Origin: Natrarchaeobaculum aegyptiacum
GTDB taxonomy: Archaea > Halobacteriota > Halobacteria > Halobacteriales > Natrialbaceae
DNA: 64,000 nucleotides
Assembly (NCBI RefSeq): GCF_002156705.1
Contig: NZ_CP019893.1
Coordinates: 806,001 to 870,000, forward strand
Direction of reading: 5' to 3'
The position numbers and the translations under genes were made by a program. Shown piece by piece: positions 1-8,069 of this stretch. The notes below the pieces were generated by a model. That model did no database searches. It was not told the DNA's origin and saw only the letters and a program-made list of their open reading frames with translations. Position 1 is the first letter of the stretch. The number at the start of each line of letters is the position of its first letter.

Positions 1-342
1 TCCCGAAACCTGCACTTCGGGACCGTGTTCGACAGTGAATTCACCGGTAATCGATTGAATCTTTCCCGACAGAAGCGGTGTCAACTCGCCCTCGTCACCG
101 TACCCCATGGCGATTTCCACGTCGGTCCCGACCTCGAACTCGTCCCAGGACAGCCCGGCGAACTCGTCGAGTTCTTCGTCGAACGGGAAGTTGAGACCGA
201 ACGAGAACCGATCCGCTCCGTCGAACGATGTCTCGACGACGAGATCGGCAATCCGACCCCCCGGTTCCTGGAACCGCTGGTCGCCGATCACTACTTCGAA
301 CCGTGGCGAATACCGGGGATGGTTGTCGATGTCGTAACTCAC
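1..342 (-). CDS. Contractile injection system spike/hub protein (VgrG/gpD-like), C-terminus outside window
   Basis: Read leftward from GTG at 340-342, the frame stays open to the window edge (114 codons), so the gene is cut off at base 1. The visible part starts MSYDIDNHPRYSPRFEVVIG and has the beta-rich N-terminal layout of the phage late-control D/VgrG/Afp8 hub: a short lead strand, a conserved PRFEV strand, then LVVETSFDGAD and an acidic beta barrel. An AGGTGA ribosome-binding site lies a few bases before the GTG. In this family the protein trimerises as the spike base at the tip of the inner tube. It follows the LysM tube-adaptor gene after a 72-bp gap, which is the Afp7-Afp8 order. Assignment rests on the N-terminal domain and the neighbour; any C-terminal effector domain is not visible. 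Confidence 0.72.
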   Translation of the reverse strand, partial: MSYDIDNHPRYSPRFEVVIGDQRFQEPGGRIADLVVETSFDGADRFSFGLNFPFDEELDEFAGLSWDEFEVGTDVEIAMGYGDEGELTPLLSGKIQSITGEFTVEHGPEVQVSG

Positions 343-414
343 GTTTCGGTCACCTCTCTCGACACGATACGCGCCGTCGCTCGAGTTGCTCGGTGTGGGA
401 TGTACTCGATCATA

Positions 415-1083
415 CTACAGTGGGGGCAACTCGAGCTTGTCTCCTGGCTCGATCGCCCGGGGGTTGTCGATGTCGTTCTGATCCGCGATCGTTCGCCAAT
501 GTGATGGATCACTGTACTCCTCGTCGGCGATTAACCAGAGCGTATCTCCTTCGGCTACCGTCCAGACTTTCGTCTTGTCTGTCGACTCCGGGGAAACCAC
601 CGACTTATGATAATCTGCTGTTTTGTACTCTTTGAAGACGATCGACACGCGAGCCCGTATCGGGATTCCACTGGGCAGGAACTTCGTAAATTGCTTGTTC
701 GCACGTTGGACTAATGCGGTGAAATCGATTCCATCTCCCCACACGAACCGACAGACCGGCGGGGCGTGAAGTTCACCGTCGACGGTCAGCAAGTAATCGA
801 TCGCGTCCGTATACCGTTCACGGACGTCGAGATCTTCGGACGATGCGTCATCGGAGCCGAGTTCGTTTGTCGTGTCGAAAAACAACTCCATCGACAGCGT
901 CTCCGCATTCCCGTCGACAAACTGCATGATCGACGCTCCCGATCCAGTCGCTTTCATCTCGCCGTAGTTGACACTCTTTTCGAGTGCGTACGAACTCGGG
1001 TTGAACCGACACTCGATCGTTTCGCCTTGCTTTTTCCCGTTGAGGATCGTAATCTGGGCCTTCTCTAGTTTTCCATTCGTCAT
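415..1083 (-). CDS. Contractile injection system tube/baseplate adaptor with LysM domain (Afp7/gp53-like)
   Basis: The 222-residue protein has two parts. Residues 1-150 form a beta-rich tube-initiator domain with the family pattern ITILNGKKQGETIECRFNP near the N-terminus, SLSMELFFDT-like strands and a PPVCRFVWGD strand. Residues about 168-222 form a LysM module (VWTVAEGDTLWLIADEEY, then DNPRAIEPGDKLELPP). This architecture is typical of the T4 gp53/Afp7/Pvc7 family, which joins the inner tube to the spike hub. The ATG overlaps the stop of the upstream giant gene by 4 bases, so translation is probably coupled. Length is normal for the family. Together with the adjacent hub gene it is the best evidence that this operon encodes an injection particle. 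Confidence 0.85.
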   Translation of the reverse strand: MTNGKLEKAQITILNGKKQGETIECRFNPSSYALEKSVNYGEMKATGSGASIMQFVDGNAETLSMELFFDTTNELGSDDASSEDLDVRERYTDAIDYLLTVDGELHAPPVCRFVWGDGIDFTALVQRANKQFTKFLPSGIPIRARVSIVFKEYKTADYHKSVVSPESTDKTKVWTVAEGDTLWLIADEEYSDPSHWRTIADQNDIDNPRAIEPGDKLELPPL

Positions 1084-4000
1084 TGCTGACCTCTTCGTTC
1101 ACGTTCGATTCGCTTTCGTCGCTCGAGTTTCCGATGAAGGCGTTCGACGACACGATCGACGTCTGCCTCGTATCGGAGCGATTCGTCTGGCAACTGAACG
1201 CTGCTCTTTGTTCGACGAGGCTGTGCTCTGTGATCATCGGTGGAGTGGTGGGCTGGCGCTCCGTGTGCCTGGTCGATGTGACTCCGGTGTCTCTCGCTAG
1301 AGTCGTCAACCGGGCCGAAGGACATCGCTGGTGGCGGTCCACCAGTCTGATCGATGCCCTGGGAACGACGGTCCTCGTGTGGGAATAGCCGTCCCGATTC
1401 TGGACCCGAGTTCCCTTCGATCGCCGATCGGTTCGTAACCCACTCGTGTCGTCGTCCGCGTCTGGATCGCTCCGACGTGTCGGAACGTCGTGAGTCCGCT
1501 GACCGACGGTTCTGGACACGCTGGTCCGACAACTTTCTGTTCGGCCTGTTCCGTGTCCCGGCCGTGCTGTCACCGGATCGCGGACCCGATCGGGATCGGA
1601 ACGCATTTTTCTGCTTCCGTTCGCCGATTAGGGGTGCGGAGACGTGCGCCGACGCAGCCTCCCTACCGCCACCGCGACGAGACTGCTGTTGTCCGCCGGT
1701 AGTGGCGATTGGTTGCTGGGCTCTGTAGACGAGAGCGGGCCGATCAGTATGTGAACTGGCTGTCCCAACCATCGACTCGTCGACACTACTTTCAGATTGG
1801 AATGTTTTATATTTATTTATCCCAGTTTTGCTATTGATTTCTCCTGGCTCGGCTGCCCGTTTCTCACCAGTTGTTTGAACTCGTCTCGGGGCCGTAAGCG
1901 ACGGTGACGAGTCGACGACTCTCGGTGCGGTCACGTTCTCATCGTTCTCCGGGGTCGATTCGGAGCCTGTACCGATCGCTGTCTGTCCGGACGAGGATCG
2001 CTGCTGTTGGTTCTGGTTCCGATCCTGATTTTGATCCTGGCTCTGGTCTTGGTGGTGCTCGAGTTGCGAGATGCTCGGCGATCGGTCGTTTGTGACGCTG
2101 CTTACCCGGGGAACGAGGGGCGACTCGTCACTCGACGGTCGGTGGTCCGTCCCCGTCGTGGTCAAGCTACCCAAGACGTCACGACCCGTCGACTGCGTCC
2201 CAAGGATTCGGATTCCGGAGCCGACTGTACTGGTCACTGTCGCCGTACGAGTAACTGACGGAGAGCCCGACCCCGACGAACGGATGGAAGCCCGATCAGG
2301 ACTGCGCCCCACCCCAGCAGTGTCTTCAGTTGCCGCAGTTTCTGAAACCGAACTCCTCGCTTCACTGCCACTGACTGTACCACTGGTACCGAGGGAAAGC
2401 CGCGGTGACGACGCTCGAGATGCCGTACGGTTGCTCGATGTCGACACCATCGGACTCGAGGCGCGTTCCTGACGTTCTGGTCGTTCTGGTTGTTCAGGTG
2501 TGCGGTTCGCGTGGAATTCCTGCGTTTGGGTCGCATCGGAGTCGGTCATCGGAGAGCGAGACTGCACGAAGAAACGGCTGCGACGTGGTTGACCTGCAGT
2601 GGCACTCTGTTCGCTATGCACTGCTGTTTGCGTCCCTCTCGCCGTGTTTTCGAGCGAAAATACGGATCGCTCCGACGTCGACACTGACCCGGTCCCACCG
2701 GTTTCGGGTTCGGCAGTTGGAACCGCCATCCCGGAGCTCTCGGTCACGTCGTTTACCATCCGTCCCCGCTCTGTGGCCACCCGGTCCGTATCTCGATTCG
2801 CCGGACGGGAGAACAGATCTGTACCCTGATTCGTCGGACCGGAGAACTGATCCGTCGACTCGAGCGGCGAGTGGGTGTCTGGAGGTTCCCCCGTCCCCCA
2901 GGTGGTTGCCGCCGAAGCTGGCACCCCACTCGAGGACGTCGTCACGGGACTGGTGGACGTGATTCGGACATCTGTGGCCGCAGTGTGTATTCCAATCGAT
3001 GCGGTCCGATCACCAGCGTTGTGTGGGGCCGACCCGATCGAAAGCCGACTACTGGCGTCGGAACTCTCGGTGATGAAGGCGGTACTGGTCGCCTGTGAGA
3101 CCGGCGTCGGGTCCGCATGCGGGTTTGTCGAGGTCCGGTCGGCAACCGAACCACCCGGCGACGAGCGTGCGGTCGTCGCAAAAAACGATACCGATTGCTG
3201 CGATCTGTAGTTCGACTGGCCTCGTACTGTCTGGTGATCTCTCGGACGATCGACGGAGACGGCCTTCGCAGATTCCCCCGGAGTCGTGACTGTCGCTCGT
3301 GACGCCGCCACCTGTGGGGTCACATCTGACGAAGCTGGCACCTCCTTCGAGAGCGTCAGGGGGGTGTCGGTCGCGAGTTGCACACTCGTAACCCCAGTGT
3401 GGGACGCCATCGATGCAATCCGGTCCCCGGGGCGGTGAGAGATCGATCTGATCGAGGGCCAACTTCTGGCATCGGACCTCTCGGTAACGAATGCGGTACT
3501 GGTCGTCCGTGAAACTGGTGTCGTGTCCGTATGCGGGATTGTCGAGGACTGATTGGCTGCCGATCCACCCGTCGGCGAGCGAACAGTCGTTGCCGGCATC
3601 GATACCGACTGCTTCGATCGGTGGTTCGACTCGCTTCGGGCTGTCTGGTGATCCCTTGGGCGATTGGCGGATGCGACCGAGACGAGTTGCTGTGATTTCG
3701 CAATTCTATCGGTTGGCCTGCCGTTCGACGCGATCGTCGCCGTCTCTGTGGGTTTGGGTTCAACTGGTGGGTGGCTATCGAGTTGGGACACGGACGGTGA
3801 CCGGGACACGTCCCGGCTGATCTCAGTCAGTATCGTTCCGATCCGTGACGTGGACCCGGTCGTCTCCGGTCGCGTGTTCTCAGGCGTCGGGGTTCGGAAT
3901 TGCGCGCGTGGTGACGACTGTTTGGAACCTGAATCGCGGTACTCGAGGGTGAACTGGGACGGTGGTATCGTCGCCGATCTGAACGATGCTGATCGATCGA

Positions 4001-6500
4001 CGGATCCACGCAGCCGATCTCGATTTACGTCATCCCCAATCCCCTCTCTGACGAGGCCCGACGCGGTCACAGCGTTGGGAGTCTCTGCTGTGACCGTTCC
4101 CCTGCCAGCCGTGCTCCGGCTCGAAACCGCACCGTCTCGGTGATCACCACCGCTCTCGTTTGCTAGCGGCCCCGCGTGGACCTCGCTCGCTCGCGCTGGT
4201 TTCCACGCCGTGAACGACTGTCGACCGCGCTCGTCCTGCGCTGCAGGGTGGATCCGAGTCGAGTTGCGGACGAGTTGCGATCCGATTGTGGGTCGCGGGA
4301 TCGAGTCGGTCGGGGGAGGGCTCGAAGACGACTCCAAGCCGACGACGGACGCGTCGTCGCTGGTGGGAGTCGTCTTCCCGCGAGCGATACCCGTCCTGTC
4401 CGGCGAAGCATTGGCAGCCACTGGCTCGATCTCAGTCCAGTGACGACTGGATCCGCTGGGGGTGTCGGAACCAGTATGGATTGCTGGGTACTGACGATCC
4501 ACTCGAGATCGAGGCCGCTTACGATCCGATTTCGTGGGAGTGGACTGGACTACGACTGGTGACACGCTGGCCGCAGCGGCTACGCGATCCACCGCTTGCA
4601 CCTCCCCCCGTCCAACGTCCGTGCCTGAAACGCGTGGAGACGGCTGACGCGGGATGACTGCAGTCGTCGAACGGATAGGGCTGTCATACCACCCACTGGC
4701 AGACGACGATTCATTGCTGTCCTCGTACGAACGGGCTCCGTCGGTCGTTGCGTCCGTTTGAGATCCGGATCGGGATCCGACACCCCTCGAGCGACCGGCA
4801 GTCGTCAGGACCGACATTCTGCCTCGCTGGCTATCTTGCCGACCTGCCGCCCGTTGCTCATCGGCTGTCGACTCCACAACCGTCGGAACGGGTCTTCGGA
4901 CGGCTCGAGGTCTCCGGTCCGTTAGTCGCCGTCGATGGTCACGTTCGATCACTGACGCATCCCCGGCGTCCGATCGAACTGTGCTAGTAGTGGCCGATGT
5001 TCCCCCACTGTTGGCTGCGATCTGCCGGCTCGCCGTTGCAGTCACGTCCCGATGCTCTGCTGGCAATTCGGTGCCGCCGAGCAGGTTCGAGGAGTCTCCA
5101 ACTGCGGGTCCGCCAGCGTCGGTATCAACCCGCCGGTCAGTTCGAGCCGCGGTAACTGTTCGAACAGTTCGCGGATTTCGGACAGTGGACCGTTGGCGCT
5201 CGAGCACCGAGGATTCGTTCGCTCCGTCGTCGACCTGGCCGACGTTCCGTGAGCGAGACCTGTCACCCTGAAAGCGGTGGCCGGACGGATCTCCCTGACG
5301 CGACGACACGGTGTTGGGTGGCCCCGGCGTCTCTGTCGCCGGTGATCGACTATTACCAGACCTGACACTGGCCGACACCGATTCGCTCCCCTCGCTTCGC
5401 TGGCTTCGGTGGTGTGTTGTCGTCCAGCTTGATCGAAGCCGTCGAATGTCGTCACCGGCCGCTCGTCCAGTCAGTGCCGCGATACCGATGGGACGCGTCG
5501 ATCGACGAGTGCCGACCCCGTAGACGCCCTGCTCTGTCGCTATCGACGAACGGGCAGCGTCCGTCGTCGTCTTCTCCCTCTCTCGTGACGGCTGTTGATC
5601 ACCGTGGGTCGTCGGGGTTGGCACGTCGTCGGTCGCTACTGACGCCCTCGAGGACGTGCGCTGTCGGTACCGGAATTCGGGTGTACCCGAAACCCCGACT
5701 TTGATGGCGACTGCTCCGCTTCGTTCGTCCGTTGTTGTAACAGTCGATTCGTTCGTGGTAGACGTCCCTTCGGTCGTGGTCCCACCCTCGAATTGCATCT
5801 CGCTGGCTGGACGCGGTATTCGGTCGTTCCGGGGCGGGGACTGCTCCTGAATAACCTGCCGTTCTCGATTCGCGTCCGTCTTTTGGCTCGCCGACTCGTC
5901 TTCGGGAGCCGCGGACGTGAGATGGCTGGGCGTCTCGCCGAGCGTGGAATCGCGTACTCGCACCTGGGTCCGTTCCGGCGAGCCGCGCTGGTCCGCTGTG
6001 GACGTTTCGATCAGCGACAGTGGATCACCGTCGGTATTGAGTCCGAACGGTTCCGGTGGGTCGTCGGGGAGAAACGACACTCCCGCCAATTCTCGGTCCG
6101 ATTGGGAGTCAGTTGTGTCGTCTTCGTTCGTGGCGGATTTTGCCCCGTGGTCCTTCGGCGGAGGGGCATACCGGTCGCGGAGACGGTACGTTCGGTTGGC
6201 CGTCGAATACCGGTTGCGGATTCCGAGCGCAAATCCGTCTATCAGCCTCGATGGCTCGAGTGTACGAATGCCGCGATGTCGGTTCTGAACGCCTGCAACG
6301 TGGTGGCCAACGCTCGTCTGTCTGACTGGCTGTCGGTTACTCGTCTCATCGTCGTATTCCGACTCTCGTCGTGCATTCCCGTCGCTCCAGTCCATACTGA
6401 CGCTGATGTCACGAATCGGTCCCTCGACAGCGTTTGGAGACGTTCTGGGTCCGGATTCAGGGTCGAACATACGTTGTGTGGTTAGTATCTCGACTCTCAA
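1080..6500 (-). CDS. Giant low-complexity Ser/Thr/Arg-rich protein of the injection-system operon
   Basis: This is an 1806-residue protein whose function I do not recognise. It has no signal peptide, no membrane helix and almost no hydrophobic stretches. It is dominated by Ser, Thr, Arg, Gly, Pro, Asp and Gln and should be largely disordered. Unlike its neighbours it is not strongly acidic. Residues about 946-1083 and 1084-1198 are a diverged tandem duplication. The last about 30 residues form a charged helix (VDRVVERLHRKLERRKRI, then ERERRG) that could dock to a structured partner. I believe similar basic C-terminal helices occur in other eCIS small proteins, but this is from memory. The TTG at 6498-6500 overlaps the upstream stop by 4 bases; ATG at 6468-6470 is an alternative start. 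Coupling on both sides says it belongs to the particle, perhaps as a tether, fibre or length-setting filament. Confidence 0.7.
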   Translation of the reverse strand: MRVEILTTQRMFDPESGPRTSPNAVEGPIRDISVSMDWSDGNARRESEYDDETSNRQPVRQTSVGHHVAGVQNRHRGIRTLEPSRLIDGFALGIRNRYSTANRTYRLRDRYAPPPKDHGAKSATNEDDTTDSQSDRELAGVSFLPDDPPEPFGLNTDGDPLSLIETSTADQRGSPERTQVRVRDSTLGETPSHLTSAAPEDESASQKTDANRERQVIQEQSPPRNDRIPRPASEMQFEGGTTTEGTSTTNESTVTTTDERSGAVAIKVGVSGTPEFRYRQRTSSRASVATDDVPTPTTHGDQQPSREREKTTTDAARSSIATEQGVYGVGTRRSTRPIGIAALTGRAAGDDIRRLRSSWTTTHHRSQRSEGSESVSASVRSGNSRSPATETPGPPNTVSSRQGDPSGHRFQGDRSRSRNVGQVDDGANESSVLERQRSTVRNPRTVRTVTAARTDRRVDTDAGGPAVGDSSNLLGGTELPAEHRDVTATASRQIAANSGGTSATTSTVRSDAGDASVIERDHRRRLTDRRPRAVRRPVPTVVESTADEQRAAGRQDSQRGRMSVLTTAGRSRGVGSRSGSQTDATTDGARSYEDSNESSSASGWYDSPIRSTTAVIPRQPSPRVSGTDVGRGEVQAVDRVAAAASVSPVVVQSTPTKSDRKRPRSRVDRQYPAIHTGSDTPSGSSRHWTEIEPVAANASPDRTGIARGKTTPTSDDASVVGLESSSSPPPTDSIPRPTIGSQLVRNSTRIHPAAQDERGRQSFTAWKPARASEVHAGPLANESGGDHRDGAVSSRSTAGRGTVTAETPNAVTASGLVREGIGDDVNRDRLRGSVDRSASFRSATIPPSQFTLEYRDSGSKQSSPRAQFRTPTPENTRPETTGSTSRIGTILTEISRDVSRSPSVSQLDSHPPVEPKPTETATIASNGRPTDRIAKSQQLVSVASANRPRDHQTARSESNHRSKQSVSMPATTVRSPTGGSAANQSSTIPHTDTTPVSRTTSTAFVTERSDARSWPSIRSISHRPGDRIASMASHTGVTSVQLATDTPLTLSKEVPASSDVTPQVAASRATVTTPGESAKAVSVDRPRDHQTVRGQSNYRSQQSVSFFATTARSSPGGSVADRTSTNPHADPTPVSQATSTAFITESSDASSRLSIGSAPHNAGDRTASIGIHTAATDVRITSTSPVTTSSSGVPASAATTWGTGEPPDTHSPLESTDQFSGPTNQGTDLFSRPANRDTDRVATERGRMVNDVTESSGMAVPTAEPETGGTGSVSTSERSVFSLENTARGTQTAVHSEQSATAGQPRRSRFFVQSRSPMTDSDATQTQEFHANRTPEQPERPERQERASSPMVSTSSNRTASRASSPRLSLGTSGTVSGSEARSSVSETAATEDTAGVGRSPDRASIRSSGSGSPSVTRTATVTSTVGSGIRILGTQSTGRDVLGSLTTTGTDHRPSSDESPLVPRVSSVTNDRSPSISQLEHHQDQSQDQNQDRNQNQQQRSSSGQTAIGTGSESTPENDENVTAPRVVDSSPSLTAPRRVQTTGEKRAAEPGEINSKTGINKYKTFQSESSVDESMVGTASSHTDRPALVYRAQQPIATTGGQQQSRRGGGREAASAHVSAPLIGERKQKNAFRSRSGPRSGDSTAGTRNRPNRKLSDQRVQNRRSADSRRSDTSERSRRGRRHEWVTNRSAIEGNSGPESGRLFPHEDRRSQGIDQTGGPPPAMSFGPVDDSSERHRSHIDQAHGAPAHHSTDDHRAQPRRTKSSVQLPDESLRYEADVDRVVERLHRKLERRKRIERERRGQQ
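2905..3665 (-). repeat. Diverged tandem duplication inside the giant gene, period 414 bp
   Basis: The coding segment that begins RPRDHQTARSESNHRSKQSV (its Asn codon at 3663-3665) is followed exactly 414 bp (138 codons) later by RPRDHQTVRGQSNYRSQQSV. Similarity continues through PATTVRSPTGGS / FATTARSSPGGS, STAFVTERSDA / STAFITESSDA and GDRIASMASHTGV / GDRTASIGIHTAA to EVPASS / GVPASA near 2905. It is in-frame and diverged, so it is an old unequal-crossing duplication kept open by selection. Confidence 0.8.
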
Positions 6501-7669
6501 TCCTGCGGTGTTGGACTACCGGTTGCACCAGCGACCAAATCGGGTGCGTTGGCGGTCGAGTGACGGCTATCGTTGTCTCCTTGGGCGGATTCAGTCACGT
6601 GTTTCGAGCTGTCCCGACCGATTGCGCTTGCGGCTTGCTCCGTCCACTGGAGGTAGTTGACTTCCCCGTCTTTCGTAAACACTGTCGGCGTCTCTCCGCC
6701 TCGCTTGAGGTTGTATCCGAGCGGGAGTTCGAGGGCGTCGTCGTTTGGCTTGAGCGAGAACGCCTCGTCTATTTCGAAGGTCCCCTCTTCTCCCGGGCTG
6801 ATCGTCGTATCGACGCCTGGTCTGAAGAGATCGAGGTCTGTGTCCCTGATCAGTGACCCCGAGAAATCGATCGATCGGTCCGAGTGATTCCGAACGATCA
6901 GTTCGAAACTGTTCCGGGCTTCTGGAGTCCTGATGTCGGTAATGATGAGATCAGTGCGTTCGACTGTTCGTTTTTCGTATCGGTTGTAAAGCAGTAGCGT
7001 CACTACTCCCCAGAGTAGCCCGGCACAAAGTACGGGAACCCACCAGAGAGGTCGGTCGAAATACCACGTGACGACGCCGACGATGAGACCGCTGCCGATC
7101 GCGACAAGGAGACCGACGATCATCGCAAGGGTTCGGCTTTCTAACCCTCGAGTAAGCACGTATCCGACCCTAATCGATCCAAGTGTCGAAGACGTCTGTC
7201 GGCTCTTTCGGTAGCCTAACAACACCGCTCCGACTGCAAGCGGCCAGGTCAGTAGTATGCCAACGAACAGTATCGGTACCGTGATCCACCCAACGGCGTA
7301 TGCCGCCGCCAATACGACAGCGACCGACAGGGCCGCAACCCACCCGCTGAGCATCGCTTTTGCCCACGTCGAGCACTGCTCCCAGCGCTGAAGGATCGTC
7401 TCACGGTTGTTCCGATACAAGAGGTAACAGCCACCGAGAAGGAGTCCGAACAGAAACGCCGTGAGGAAGGTGGTTTGCATCGGTACCAATTCCCTTCCCA
7501 AGACAGGTATCGTCACCAGTGGCGTGGTGTCGAACCATCCGAATACCCACAACCCCAGCGTCACCGCGACCGCGATCGCAGTCGCGAGTATCACAGCGGG
7601 AAGAACCGGCTTGATAAACTGGTTCACCGACGTTGCAACCGCTTTCTTTGCTTTTGTTGTGATCGTCAT
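6497..7669 (-). CDS. Polytopic membrane protein with C-terminal beta domain, first gene of the injection-system operon
   Basis: The 390-residue protein (from ATG at 7667-7669) has about six membrane helices. They lie near residues 18-45, 60-82, 103-125, 126-147, 180-200 and 205-225. A soluble part follows that begins TDLIITDIRTPEARNSFELI and looks like an Ig/CARDB-like beta sandwich, then a hydrophilic, probably flexible tail of about 60 residues. An upstream in-frame ATG at 7777 would add 36 residues of non-membrane sequence and is less convincing. The stop overlaps the start of the giant gene by 4 bases. I do not recognise the family. Heading an operon of particle parts, it could be a membrane anchor, docking site or exit-pore partner; this is inference. 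Confidence 0.7.
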   Translation of the reverse strand: MTITTKAKKAVATSVNQFIKPVLPAVILATAIAVAVTLGLWVFGWFDTTPLVTIPVLGRELVPMQTTFLTAFLFGLLLGGCYLLYRNNRETILQRWEQCSTWAKAMLSGWVAALSVAVVLAAAYAVGWITVPILFVGILLTWPLAVGAVLLGYRKSRQTSSTLGSIRVGYVLTRGLESRTLAMIVGLLVAIGSGLIVGVVTWYFDRPLWWVPVLCAGLLWGVVTLLLYNRYEKRTVERTDLIITDIRTPEARNSFELIVRNHSDRSIDFSGSLIRDTDLDLFRPGVDTTISPGEEGTFEIDEAFSLKPNDDALELPLGYNLKRGGETPTVFTKDGEVNYLQWTEQAASAIGRDSSKHVTESAQGDNDSRHSTANAPDLVAGATGSPTPQD

Positions 7670-7777
7670 TGTCCAGTATTCTGCGCTCTGATCGATGCGT
7701 ATTCCAATAGACCACGGCGACGGTGGTGCACACCGATTCGTAGCACTTCGGGCGAAACCGAGTGAATCCGACGCCAT

Positions 7778-8069
7778 CGACGTCGCTTCTCCCCCCGCCC
7801 TACTCTCACCAGATGGGATCCTGCCCGCAGTATGGATACTCCACCACTCGAGCGTGCTACACTACTATTCATAGCCACGTTGCTAATATCATTATGTAAG
7901 AGAAATATAAATACTTTGGTATGGTCACAAAAATATTTATAGGTCAATACGAGCGATTGAACGGGTAGTGATGACGATCAGCCGATCGGTGGACGTAATA
8001 GAGACAATCATCATGTGAATAATCTATGCACTTATATCTATCTAATTAATCCTTGAAGAGAACGTATTA
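7778..8069. promoter_or_regulatory. AT-rich divergent control region between the injection-system operon and cdc48
   Basis: This region is far more AT-rich than its surroundings. A leftward TATA-like element (GTATTTATATTT on the minus strand) lies at 7903-7914. A second AT core (AAATATTTATAGGT) at 7931-7944 could serve either strand. A long run of A/T continues to 8048. The leftward element would give an untranslated leader of roughly 100 bases to the first possible start (7777), or about 210 to the preferred one (7669). Confidence 0.5.
8032..8039 (+). promoter_or_regulatory. TATA-like box of the Cdc48 gene
   Basis: TTATATCT is centred near 8035. With the usual archaeal spacing of about 26 bases this predicts a transcript start near 8062, giving a leader of only about 8 bases to ATG 8070. 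That supports the upstream start over the family-like ATG at 8103. Confidence 0.5.
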
